Source of the DNA: Mycobacterium xenopi
Lineage (GTDB): Bacteria; Actinomycetota; Actinomycetes; Mycobacteriales; Mycobacteriaceae
Assembly: GCF_009936235.1 (NCBI RefSeq)
Contig: NZ_AP022314.1
Span: forward strand, 2,604,001-2,668,000
Length of the DNA stretch: 64,000 nucleotides
Direction of reading: 5' to 3'
A program made the translations under genes and the position numbers. The notes under the pieces are model-generated. The model was not told where the DNA came from, did not search any database, and worked only from the letters and a program-made list of their open reading frames with translations. This document shows, one piece after another, positions 1-10,603 of the stretch (position 1 is the stretch's first letter; each line of letters starts with the position of its first letter).

Positions 1-233
1 ATCCGGGCCGTTGCCACGACAATACCGCGCCCCGACCACGTCGTCACGGTGTGCGATGATCCCCTCGGTCAACAAAAAACCTTGCGCCAGTTCGATATCC
101 GACCCCGGTGTGCGCATCGTGACGGCGATGGGGGCGCCGTTCAACCGGAGCTCCAACGGCTCCTCCACGACTAGGGTCTCAGACCGGTCCGTCGCGCCGC
201 CGGTCCAGACATGCTGCGCGCGCCGCCGGGCCG

Positions 234-246
<13 letters not shown>
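1..246 (-). CDS. fdhD: FdhD, formate dehydrogenase sulfurtransferase (partial, N-terminal 82 aa)
   Basis: FdhD passes sulfur from a cysteine desulfurase to the bis-MGD molybdenum cofactor of formate-dehydrogenase-type enzymes. Reading the minus strand from an ATG at 246 gives a protein starting [14 protein letters not shown] and continuing through [20 protein letters not shown] and [12 protein letters not shown], typical of the FdhD N-terminus. It runs off the left edge of the window, so the catalytic CxxC loop is not visible. The ATG lies inside the last codons of fdhF (13-bp overlap), which points to translational coupling: the maturation factor is made with its client enzyme. The same pairing is known in M. 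tuberculosis (Rv2899c/Rv2900c). Family identity is clear despite the truncation. Confidence 0.85.
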
Positions 247-2558
<2,312 letters not shown>

Positions 2559-2613
2559 GTGTGCCTCCTTGCTTATCCCACCAGTATGGGGAACAAACCG
2601 GCGCCGATCAGAA

Positions 2614-2632
2614 TTGAGCGCATCAGGCTTAA
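2614..2632 (+). promoter_or_regulatory. HAIR-like inverted repeat (candidate HspR operator) upstream of lon
   Basis: TTGAG at 2614-2618 and CTTAA at 2628-2632 are separated by nine bases, the geometry of the core of the HspR operator HAIR (CTTGAGT-N7-ACTCAAG). Nine of the 14 consensus positions match. It lies 14 bp before the lon start codon. In Streptomyces lon belongs to the HspR regulon, which makes the location plausible. The site could also affect divergent fdhF. No binding evidence exists here. Confidence 0.4.
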
Positions 2633-2645
2633 CTTTGGAGGTTTG

Positions 2646-4969
2646 ATGGCTGTAGCCAAATCAGTCCCGGTTCTGTTCGTCAGCGACCCGGTCGTCTTGC
2701 CGGGAATGGTCGTGCCGATCGCGCTTGACGACACTGCGCGGGCGGCGGTCGATGCGGCCCGCGCCAGCGCGTCGGGCAAGCTGCTGATCGCGCCCCGGCT
2801 GGAGGACCGCTACCCGTCCTACGGGGTGTTGGCGTCGATTCTGCAGGTAGGACGGGTCGCCGGAGGGGGTACGGCGGCAATCGTGCGCGGCGAGCGCCGT
2901 GCGCACATCGGCGCTGGGACCACCGGAGCAGGTTCGGCGCTGTGGGTCGAGGTGCGCGAGGTTGTCGAGCCCGATCCCACCGACGAGACCCGTGAGTTGG
3001 CAGCCGAATACAAGAAACTGCTGTTGGCGATGCTGCAGCGCCGCGAGGCGTGGGAGCTGGTCGACATGGTCAACCGGCTGACCGATCCGTCGGCGCTGGC
3101 GGACATGGCCGGCTACGCGTCATATCTAGGCGGCATCCAGAAGCGGCAGCTGCTGGAGACCGAAGACGTCGCCGAGCGGCTGCGGGTGCTGATCAAGTGG
3201 ACCGGCGACCACCTGGCCGAGGTCGAGGTCAACGACAAGATCGCCGAAGATGTCCGCGCCGGAATGGAAAAGCAGCAGAAGGAGTTTTTGCTGCGCCAGC
3301 AGCTGGCGGCGATCCGCAAGGAGTTGGGCGAAGAGGGCGCCGCCGGGAGTTCGGCCGACTACCGGGCCCGCGTCGAAGCCGCCGACCTTCCGGAGCAAGT
3401 GCGCGAGGCCGCACTGCGGGAGGTCGGCAAGCTGGAGCGCGCCAGCGAGCAAAGCCCGGAAGGCGGCTGGATCCGCACCTGGCTGGATACCGTGCTCGAC
3501 CTGCCCTGGAACGTGCGCACCGAGGATTCGACCGACCTGAAGGCGGCACGCGAGATTCTGGACGCCGATCACCATGGCTTGGAGGACGTCAAGGACCGCA
3601 TCGTCGAATACCTGGCGGTGCGGGCCCGGCGGGCCCAGCGCGGATTGCAGGTCGTCGGCGGGCGCGGCTCGGGTGCGGTGATGGTGCTGGCCGGGCCGCC
3701 CGGTGTTGGCAAGACGTCGCTGGGCGAAAGCGTCGCCCGGGCGCTGGGCCGCAAGTTCGTGCGGGTCGCCCTCGGCGGTGTGCGCGACGAGGCCGAGATC
3801 CGTGGGCACCGGCGCACGTATGTCGGCGCGCTGCCGGGCCGCATCGTGCGCGCCATCGGCGAGGCCGGGTCGATGAATCCCGTTGTGCTGCTGGACGAGA
3901 TCGACAAGGTCGGCTCCGACTTCCGCGGCGACCCGGCGGCGGCGCTGCTCGAGGTGCTCGACCCCGCGCAAAACCACACGTTCCGCGATCACTACCTGGA
4001 CCTGGATCTGGACCTGTCCGACGTGGTGTTCCTGGCGACCGCCAACGTCGTCGAAAACATCCCGTCGGCGCTGCTGGACCGCATGGAGCTGGTGGCCATC
4101 GACGGCTACACCGCCGACGACAAGTTGGCCATTGCCCGCGACTTCTTGTTGCCGCGGCAACGCGAGCGAGCGGGCCTGACCGCCGACGAGGTAACGGTGA
4201 CCGAGGCGGCGCTGCGCAAGATCTCCGCCGACTACACCCGCGAGCCCGGTGTGCGGCAGTTCGACCGGCTGCTGGCCAAGGCACTGCGCAAGGTGACCAC
4301 GCGGCTGGCCGGGGGCGCCGAGGCGCCGGTCGTCATCGACGAACCGGACCTGGTCGGGTATTTGGGCCGTCCGCGGTTCACCCCGAGTCGGCCGAGCGCA
4401 CGGCTGTGCCGGGTGTGGCGACCGGCCTGGCGGTCACCGGATTAGGCGGCGACGTGCTCTACATCGAGGCCAGCGCCAACGACGGCGAACCCGGACTGCA
4501 GCTCACCGGTCAGCTCGGCGACGTGATGAAGGAGTCGGCGCAGATCGCGCTGTCCTACGTGCGCTCACACGCCGCCGAACTGGGCGTCGACCCCAGGGCG
4601 CTGGACCGGCGCATCCACGTGCACGTGCCCGCGGGCGCGGTGCCCAAGGACGGGCCGTCGGCGGGTGTGACGATGGTGACCGCGCTGGTGTCGATGGCCA
4701 CCGGGCGACAGGTCCGTGCCGACGTCGGGATGACCGGCGAGGTGACGCTCAATGGCCGGGTGTTGCCGATCGGCGGCGTCAAGCAGAAGCTGCTCGCCGC
4801 CCAGCGGGCCGGGTTGTCAACGGTGTTCATCCCGGCACGTAACGAGGCGGACCTCGACGATGTCCCCGCCGAAGTGCTTGGGGCGCTGGACGTCAAGCCG
4901 ATCGCCGACGTCGCCGAGGTCGTCGCGCAAGCACTGGAACCGGCGCACGCCACGGTTACAGCGGCCTGA
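2646..4969 (+). pseudogene. lon: Lon ATP-dependent protease, frameshifted in this sequence
   Basis: Lon is a cytosolic AAA+ serine protease that degrades misfolded and regulatory proteins. The start is ATG 2646 behind GGAGG (2637-2641). In order there are an N-terminal LON substrate domain (about residues 5-190), a coiled region, the AAA+ module with Walker A GPPGVGKTS (about 350) and Walker [10 protein letters not shown], and the S16 protease domain with catalytic Ser in KDGPSAGVTM (about 670) and Lys in GGVKQKLLAA. The frame breaks at the C run 4381-4384: the ATPase half reads on to a stop at 4445, while the protease half continues one frame over to 4969. Adding one C restores TPESAERTAVPG and a 774-aa protein, the usual length for mycobacterial Lon. 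M. tuberculosis lacks lon; several other mycobacteria keep it. Either the gene is newly broken or the base was lost in sequencing. Confidence 0.85.
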
Positions 4970-4985
4970 GCTACGCTCGCCAACC

Positions 4986-5375
4986 ATGGCGGCTTTTCCC
5001 AGGCTCAAGCGGCGAGTCGTCCGCGGTGTCCAGCGGCTCGTCGTCAACCCGGTCGGCCGGCGGCTGCCGGTGACCATGCTGGAGACAACAGGGCGCAAGT
5101 CGGGCCAGCCGCGACGCACCGCGGTCGGCGGTCGGCTGGTCGGCGACCAGTTCTGGATGGTCTCCGAACACGGCGAGCACTCCGACTACGTCCGCAATAT
5201 CAAGGCCAATCCGGCGGTGCGGGTGCGCATCCATGGCCGGTGGCGCAGCGGCACCGCCCATCTGCTGCCCGACGACGACCCCGTCACGCGGCTGCGCAGC
5301 CTGCCGCGGCTCAACAGCGCTGCCGTGCGCGCGGTGGGCACCGAGCTGCTAACCATCCGGATCGACCTGGATTAG
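4986..5375 (+). CDS. Deazaflavin (F420)-dependent nitroreductase family protein (DUF385/Ddn-like)
   Basis: This 129-aa protein of the split-barrel F420-binding family includes M. tuberculosis Ddn. The family core is visible in LETTGRKSGQPRRTAVGG (about residues 32-49) and DYVRNIKANPAVRVRIHGRWRSG (about 66-88). Members use reduced F420 to reduce quinones, nitro compounds or other electron acceptors; this member's substrate cannot be read from sequence. The ATG at 4986 is chosen because upstream in-frame codons fall in the lon coding region. It starts 17 bp after lon ends and is followed after 7 bp by the TfoX-like gene, so the small plus-strand genes here may be co-transcribed. Confidence 0.8.
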   Translation: MAAFPRLKRRVVRGVQRLVVNPVGRRLPVTMLETTGRKSGQPRRTAVGGRLVGDQFWMVSEHGEHSDYVRNIKANPAVRVRIHGRWRSGTAHLLPDDDPVTRLRSLPRLNSAAVRAVGTELLTIRIDLD

Positions 5376-5382
5376 AGCGGCG

Positions 5383-5715
5383 ATGGCCTACGACACGGAA
5401 TTGGTTGAGCGCCTCCGCGAGGTGCTTGCCGGCGAACACGGTGTCGAAGAAAAGCGGATGTTCGGTGGCGTGGCGTTTCTGATTGCCGGGCGCATGACCG
5501 TCGCCGCCAGCGGTCAGGGCGGCCTGCTGGTGCGAGTGCCGCCGGAAGATACCGACAAATTGCTGGCCCGCGCGCATGTTAGCCCGATGGTGATGGGCGG
5601 CCGAGATACGCGCGGCTGGCTGCGGGTGGACGCCGACGGGGTGAAAACCAAACGCCAGTTGCAGGGTTGGGTGAGGCGCAGTGTGCAGCGGGTGCGGGCG
5701 TTACCGCCGAAGTGA
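5383..5715 (+). CDS. TfoX/Sxy family N-terminal domain protein
   Basis: This 110-aa stand-alone TfoX N-terminal domain carries the family signature VEEKRMFGGVAFLIAGRM (about residues 20-37), followed by the DTRGWLRVD strand. In Gammaproteobacteria TfoX/Sxy activates competence genes, but actinobacterial single-domain members have no established role and no competence system is evident here. It begins 7 bp after the Ddn-like gene and ends 43 bp before the HhH-GPD gene, all on the same strand. Family assignment is firm; function is unknown. Confidence 0.8.
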   Translation: MAYDTELVERLREVLAGEHGVEEKRMFGGVAFLIAGRMTVAASGQGGLLVRVPPEDTDKLLARAHVSPMVMGGRDTRGWLRVDADGVKTKRQLQGWVRRSVQRVRALPPK

Positions 5716-5758
5716 CCAGCGCGGTTCGTGAGCAGCTGCTGCGGGTACGCGGTGCGTT

Positions 5759-6394
5759 ATGAACGCCGGTAAACAACTGGTGCGACGGCTGCTGAAGGTG
5801 GCCGGCACCACGTATGCCGCCGAGGCCGGGGTTCGGCTGGCCGACAAGCCGATGCCGCTGTTTCAACTGCTGGTGCTGTGCATGCTGGCCAGCAAGCCGA
5901 TCGACGCGACGATCGCGATGCGCGCCGGGCGGGAGCTGTTCACGGAGGGTCTCCGCACGCCGAAAGCCGTCCTGGCGGCGGATCGGCAGACGATGATCAG
6001 CGCGTTCGGCCGCGCCCACTATGTGCGCTACGACGAAAGCTCGGCCTCCCGGCTTACCGACATCGCCGAACGAGTCCGCGACGAATATTTTGGGGATCTG
6101 CGCGAACTCGCCCGCCGCAGTGACCATGATGTGGCGGCGGCTGCCCGGCTGCTGACCAAGTTCAACGGAATCGGGCCCACCGGTGCTGACATCTTCCTGC
6201 GCGAGGTCCAAGACGTGTGGACTTGGGCTCGACCGTATTTCGACAAGCGCGCCACCGGCGGCGCCGAGAAGCTCGGATTGCCCAGCGATGCGAACAAATT
6301 GGGTTCGTTGGCGCCCCGTGAGAATGCGCGGCTGGCCGCCGCCTTGGTGCGCGTGTCGCTGGACGACGACCTGCGCCGGCAGGTAACTGGTTGA
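5759..6394 (+). CDS. HhH-GPD superfamily base-excision repair / endonuclease III-like protein
   Basis: The protein has 211 aa with an all-helical layout. A helix-hairpin-helix is seen in LLTKFNGIGPTGADIFLREV (about residues 130-149), followed by an aromatic and acidic stretch QDVWTWARPYF that may hold the catalytic Asp of this superfamily. No C-terminal four-cysteine iron-sulfur loop is visible, unlike classical endonuclease III. The expected activity is recognition or excision of damaged bases, but the substrate is unknown. It sits in a run of small plus-strand genes with a short gap to the DUF72 gene. Confidence 0.65.
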   Translation: MNAGKQLVRRLLKVAGTTYAAEAGVRLADKPMPLFQLLVLCMLASKPIDATIAMRAGRELFTEGLRTPKAVLAADRQTMISAFGRAHYVRYDESSASRLTDIAERVRDEYFGDLRELARRSDHDVAAAARLLTKFNGIGPTGADIFLREVQDVWTWARPYFDKRATGGAEKLGLPSDANKLGSLAPRENARLAAALVRVSLDDDLRRQVTG

Positions 6395-6401
6395 CCCGAC
6401 G

Positions 6402-7127
6402 GTGACGGTGCGGATTGGCACGTCGGGGTGGTCGTACGACCACTGGGCCGGCGTGCTCTACCCGCCGGGCCTGCCGCCGGCGCGCCGGCTTGCCCGCTAC
6501 GTCGAGGTCTTCGACACCGTCGAGCTCAACGCGAGTTTCTATCGCTGGCCGAAAGATTCGACCTTCGCCAGCTGGCGTGACCACCTGCCGGACGGGTTCA
6601 CGATGTCCGTCAAGGCCCATCGTGGGCTGACGCACTACCGCCGGCTGACCGCACCTGAGCCCTGGATCGAGCGGTTCGAGCGCTGCTGGCGGGCTCTCGG
6701 CGATCGGCACGGGGTCCTGCTGGTGCAACTGCATCCCGAGCAGCGCCGCGACGACGAGCGGCTGGATTCCTTCCTGGCGAAGATGCCGGCTTGGATCCGG
6801 GTTGCCGTCGAGCTGCGACACCCCTCGTGGAACGACCCCGGGGTGTACGCGTTGCTGGAAAACCGGAACGCCGCCTACGTGGTGATGAGCGGCGCCGGGT
6901 TGGCGTGCATCCCGCGGGCCACCACCGATTTGGTGTACGTCCGGATGCACGGACCCGACCCCGAATCGATGTATGCCGGCTCCTACCCGGCCAAGGAGCT
7001 GCGGCGGTGGGCGACGCTGATCGGCGATTGGGACGCCGAGGGCAAAGACGTGTGGATGTATTTCAACAACGACCCGCACGGCCACGCCGTGCGCAATGCA
7101 CTGTTTCTGCGGGGACTGTTGAGCTGA
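6402..7127 (+). CDS. DUF72 domain-containing protein (YecE-like TIM-barrel family)
   Basis: This 241-aa protein starts with the DUF72 signature RIGTSGWSYDHWAGVLYPPG, then has FDTVELNASFYRWP (about residues 44-57) and a C-terminal DVWMYFNNDPHGHAVRNA, the usual end of the family. DUF72 proteins adopt a TIM-barrel fold; their biochemical role is not established. The start at 6402 follows the HhH-GPD stop by 7 bp, and pairing of DUF72 with a DNA-repair-like gene is common but unexplained. Family call is confident, function unknown. Confidence 0.85.
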   Translation: MTVRIGTSGWSYDHWAGVLYPPGLPPARRLARYVEVFDTVELNASFYRWPKDSTFASWRDHLPDGFTMSVKAHRGLTHYRRLTAPEPWIERFERCWRALGDRHGVLLVQLHPEQRRDDERLDSFLAKMPAWIRVAVELRHPSWNDPGVYALLENRNAAYVVMSGAGLACIPRATTDLVYVRMHGPDPESMYAGSYPAKELRRWATLIGDWDAEGKDVWMYFNNDPHGHAVRNALFLRGLLS

Positions 7128-7151
7128 GGCATACCGAGTAGGCTGTGCGTT

Positions 7152-8381
7152 ATGGCCGAGTCGAGCACTATTGTCGTTGTCGGTGGCGGGCTTGCCGGTG
7201 CGAAAGCAGCAGAGGCATTGCGCGACAAGGGTTTCGACGGTCAGATCGTCCTGTTCGGTGAAGAACGCCATCTTCCGTACGAGCGCCCGCCGCTGTCGAA
7301 GGAGTTCCTGGCCGGCAAGAAGACGCTGAGCGACTTCACTGTGCATGATTCCGACTGGTACCGCGACCATGGCGTCGACCTGCGGCTCGGTGTGCGGGTG
7401 TCGTCGGTGGATCCGGCCCACCACACCGTCGGGCTGTCGGATGACACCACCATCGGCTACGACAAGCTGCTGCTGGCCACCGGGTCACGTTCGCGGCGCC
7501 TCCCGATACCGGGATCCGACGCTGGCGGTGTGTACTATCTGCGGACATTCGACGACGGCTCGGCCCTGGATTCTGTTCTGTCCGAGGGGACTTCGTTGGC
7601 GGTTGTTGGCGCCGGCTGGATTGGCCTGGAGGTGGCCGCCAGCGCTCGTCAGCGCGGCGTCAACGTCACCGTGGTCGAGACCGCCAAACAACCGCTGATG
7701 GCCGCGCTCGGCGAAGAAGTCGGCGAAGTATTCGCGGCGTTGCACCGCGACCACGGCGTGGATCTTCGGTTGCAGGCGCAGGTGGACGAGATTTCCACCA
7801 CCGACGGTGTGGCCACCGGGCTGCTTCTGCGCGACGGGTCGACGGTCAGCGCCGACGCCGTGCTGGTGGCCGTTGGCGCGCAACCCAACGTCGAGCTGGC
7901 CGAGCAGGCCGGATTGTCGACGGGTGACGGCGGGGTGCTGGTGGACGCATCGCTGCGCACCAGTGACCCCGACATTTACGCAGTCGGCGACATCGCCGCC
8001 GCCGAGCATCCGCTGTTCGGCACCCGGATCCGCACCGAGCACTGGGCCAATGCGCTCAAACAACCAGCGGTGGCGGCGGCCGGCATGCTGGGCGAGGCGA
8101 CTGAATACGCCGAGCTGCCGTACTTTTTCACCGACCAGTACGACCTGGGCATGGAGTATGTCGGCCACGCGCCCGACTATGAGCGGGTGGTTTTCCGCGG
8201 CGATGTGGCCGGCCGCGAATTTGTCGCCTTCTGGCTCGACGACAGCGGGCGGGTGCTGGCCGGGATGAACGTCAACATCTGGGATGTGCTCGACGACGTC
8301 AAGGCTCTGGTCCGGTCCCGGACCCCCGTCGAGGCGGCGAAGCTGACCGAGCCGAACGCGCCACTGGGTGACCTGGTTTGA
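7152..8381 (+). CDS. FAD-dependent oxidoreductase, ferredoxin reductase type (Rv1869c homologue)
   Basis: A 409-aa flavoprotein with an N-terminal FAD-binding Rossmann motif VVVGGGLAGAKAAEALRDKG (residues 8-27), an NAD(P)H-binding GAGWIGLEVAASARQRG (about 152-168), the second FAD motif DIYAVGDIAA (about 274-283) and a C-terminal reductase dimerisation domain. Such enzymes move electrons from NAD(P)H to ferredoxins, often for P450s or dioxygenases; the partner ferredoxin is not in the window. It closely resembles Rv1869c. It converges on the Rv1868-type gene with only 7 bp between stops. The ATG at 7152 precedes the Rossmann fold by the usual few residues. Confidence 0.88.
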   Translation: MAESSTIVVVGGGLAGAKAAEALRDKGFDGQIVLFGEERHLPYERPPLSKEFLAGKKTLSDFTVHDSDWYRDHGVDLRLGVRVSSVDPAHHTVGLSDDTTIGYDKLLLATGSRSRRLPIPGSDAGGVYYLRTFDDGSALDSVLSEGTSLAVVGAGWIGLEVAASARQRGVNVTVVETAKQPLMAALGEEVGEVFAALHRDHGVDLRLQAQVDEISTTDGVATGLLLRDGSTVSADAVLVAVGAQPNVELAEQAGLSTGDGGVLVDASLRTSDPDIYAVGDIAAAEHPLFGTRIRTEHWANALKQPAVAAAGMLGEATEYAELPYFFTDQYDLGMEYVGHAPDYERVVFRGDVAGREFVAFWLDDSGRVLAGMNVNIWDVLDDVKALVRSRTPVEAAKLTEPNAPLGDLV

Positions 8382-8388
8382 CCGCCGC

Positions 8389-10515
8389 TCAGCCGGATGT
8401 CGCGGGGTCTAGCGGAGTCCAGGCGTGATCGATGATCGGCGGCAGGCGGATCGCCTGTAGGCGTTCCCGCTCGGCCCGCCGGCGTTTGATCCGCAACCGA
8501 GCGTCGGCCGGCATGGTGAGCAACTCGTCGCAAGTCAGGTAGTACACGTCGTCGACCGCGTCGACGAATTCCGCCGAAACCCGCCGAGAACCGAGCTCTC
8601 GCAACACCATCCGCAATTCGTGGGTGAACCGCATGGTGGCGTCATACGCCAGCTCGCGGGAGGCGCGGGCATTGGCCGCCATCCGCTCGGATAGCGTGGC
8701 CGCCTCCGGTGACGCCGGCTCGGCGGGTTGTCGTGCCGCAGCATCGGCGGCGGCGACCAGCAGGGCAGCTGGGTCGTCGCCGAACACGCGGCTGGCCAGT
8801 TCGACCTCCCCAGGCCCCCGGTGTCCGATCCGGGCCAGAGCCTCTTCGAAAGCCCGTGCCACATAGGAGGACAGCGTGCGGATGCCGCCGAGGTCGTCGT
8901 CTGCGGCCAGGATACGCAGTCGCTCATCGCGCCGTCGCAGCAGCGACGCTAACGCGCCAATCTCGGTTGCCACTTGTTGGCTTTCCAACAGCGCGTCGAC
9001 CCCGGACACCGCAATATGCGCCCGGGTGTGCTCCAGTGTCGCGGCGGTAATCCCGGCGTCGATCACCCACAACGCGATAAGCCCCCAGCCTTGCTGAATT
9101 CGGTTGCGCAGCAAGCTAGCTCGTGTCTCCAGCTCGGCGTCTGACATTGCGGCCAAACGCTCGGCATCGACGTGTTCGACAGGGGCAGCCGCGTGGTAGA
9201 TGCGGGTGTCGCTTTTCAGGTGCCGCAATATGGCCACCGCACGGGCACCGACCATCGCTTTGGCGGCCGAACCCAACACCCCTCCCGCCAGCGGCGGACG
9301 TCCCAGCGGAAACAGGTTCAGCGACGAGGCATCCGCGCCCAGCGTCCGCTCGACGAGGGTGTGTTCGTCCCAACCGGGCAGCTGAGCGGCGGCCAGCACA
9401 CCCACCGACACCCCGACATAGGGGCGATGCCCAAACACCGCGACGGCCCGGCTCGCCCACTCACCGTCGGCGACGCTGCCCAACATCATCACCTCGGCCA
9501 TGACCCGACAGGCCGCGCGAAGCCCGGCCAGCTGGACGTCCAGGGTCATGGGTGTCAGCGGACCCGGCAGCGCCTGGCCCAGCCCGGTGGCACTAAAGAC
9601 AGGGAACCGCGGATCGATCCGATCGTCGAACTCGCCCTCCAGCCCGTCGGGCGCCGCGCATTGCAATGAGGTGCCATCGGACGGCTCGAATCGCGGCACG
9701 GGCTCCAGCGGCAACGGCCGATGTCCGGGTAAGTCGACAGCGCCGGCGGGCGCCGGCTTGCGCCCGGTGAGCCCACGCGCGGTGTCGGCCACCGCCTCGG
9801 TGGCGCGCCAGCCAAACTCGAACATCCAATCCTCTTGCAGCGCAGAGATATCTAACTCTGGCGTTAACTGTGTCCAGCAGTGCCGCCGAGGAAGGCGGGC
9901 AGCCAACGGCAACAGCCGCCGGGCCGTGAGCACGTGGGTGGTGTCGAACGTTGCGAGGTCAACCGAGCCGCCGCGATTGGTAGCCGCCGCCCGGACGAGG
10001 AAGCGGATCAGGTCGTCGACATGCAACAAGCGCACCGGCTGCGACGACGGCTTGGCGCGCAGCAACGTGGCCACCGTGCGGCACACCATCCAGTCCAGCT
10101 GGCGGCCCACGGGCGGGGCGATCCGGATGATCAGGCTGGGCGTCCATGCGCTGGACACCAGCGTTTCCGCCTGACGGTACAGCTCGGGGTCGCCGCAGGC
10201 CGGGGACACGAACAACAGGCGTGCACCCGCTCGCGCGGCGGCGTCGGTAACATGCACGACGCCCTGGATGCCGGTACCGGCGGGTGCGCTGGTGTCGACC
10301 GGGGCCAGATGGACGAGCGTGTCGGCGTCGTCGGCCAGCTCCTGCAGCACGGGGTCGTCGAGCGGCGCCTGCACAAAGTCCACGGCGGGATCCAAGTAGT
10401 CGTGTGGGTATTCCGCGATGCCGCTGACGGCATTTCCCGCGGCCACCAGCTGCCGTGCCAGCAACCTGCCGATAACACCGGTGATCCCGGTGACCAGGAT
10501 CCGCATGCGCGTCAC
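8389..10515 (-). CDS. NAD-dependent epimerase/PEP-synthase-like fusion protein (Rv1868 homologue)
   Basis: A 708-aa two-part protein. Residues 1-230 form an extended short-chain dehydrogenase fold with NAD motif ILVTGITGVIGRLLA and downstream HVDDLIRFLVRA. The remainder resembles central and linker parts of PEP-synthase/PEP-utilising enzymes (LASRVFGDD, FTHELRMVLRELG, DVYYLTCDELL) but shows neither an ATP-grasp nucleotide-binding half nor a phosphohistidine swivel motif. It is therefore unlikely to be a functioning phosphotransferase. It follows the thiolase-like gene on the same strand with an 88-bp gap, as in M. tuberculosis Rv1867-Rv1868, which suggests a role in the same acyl or terpenoid-like catabolic step. 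Biochemical function unknown. Confidence 0.75.
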   Translation of the reverse strand: MTRMRILVTGITGVIGRLLARQLVAAGNAVSGIAEYPHDYLDPAVDFVQAPLDDPVLQELADDADTLVHLAPVDTSAPAGTGIQGVVHVTDAAARAGARLLFVSPACGDPELYRQAETLVSSAWTPSLIIRIAPPVGRQLDWMVCRTVATLLRAKPSSQPVRLLHVDDLIRFLVRAAATNRGGSVDLATFDTTHVLTARRLLPLAARLPRRHCWTQLTPELDISALQEDWMFEFGWRATEAVADTARGLTGRKPAPAGAVDLPGHRPLPLEPVPRFEPSDGTSLQCAAPDGLEGEFDDRIDPRFPVFSATGLGQALPGPLTPMTLDVQLAGLRAACRVMAEVMMLGSVADGEWASRAVAVFGHRPYVGVSVGVLAAAQLPGWDEHTLVERTLGADASSLNLFPLGRPPLAGGVLGSAAKAMVGARAVAILRHLKSDTRIYHAAAPVEHVDAERLAAMSDAELETRASLLRNRIQQGWGLIALWVIDAGITAATLEHTRAHIAVSGVDALLESQQVATEIGALASLLRRRDERLRILAADDDLGGIRTLSSYVARAFEEALARIGHRGPGEVELASRVFGDDPAALLVAAADAAARQPAEPASPEAATLSERMAANARASRELAYDATMRFTHELRMVLRELGSRRVSAEFVDAVDDVYYLTCDELLTMPADARLRIKRRRAERERLQAIRLPPIIDHAWTPLDPATSG

Positions 10516-10603
10516 CTCCCCCGGTGTCTATCTCGACAATAGGCACGCCGCTCGGCTTCGCGTGACGCTTTTGACACACACGTCAGCAAGACTGCAGTGG
10601 CCG

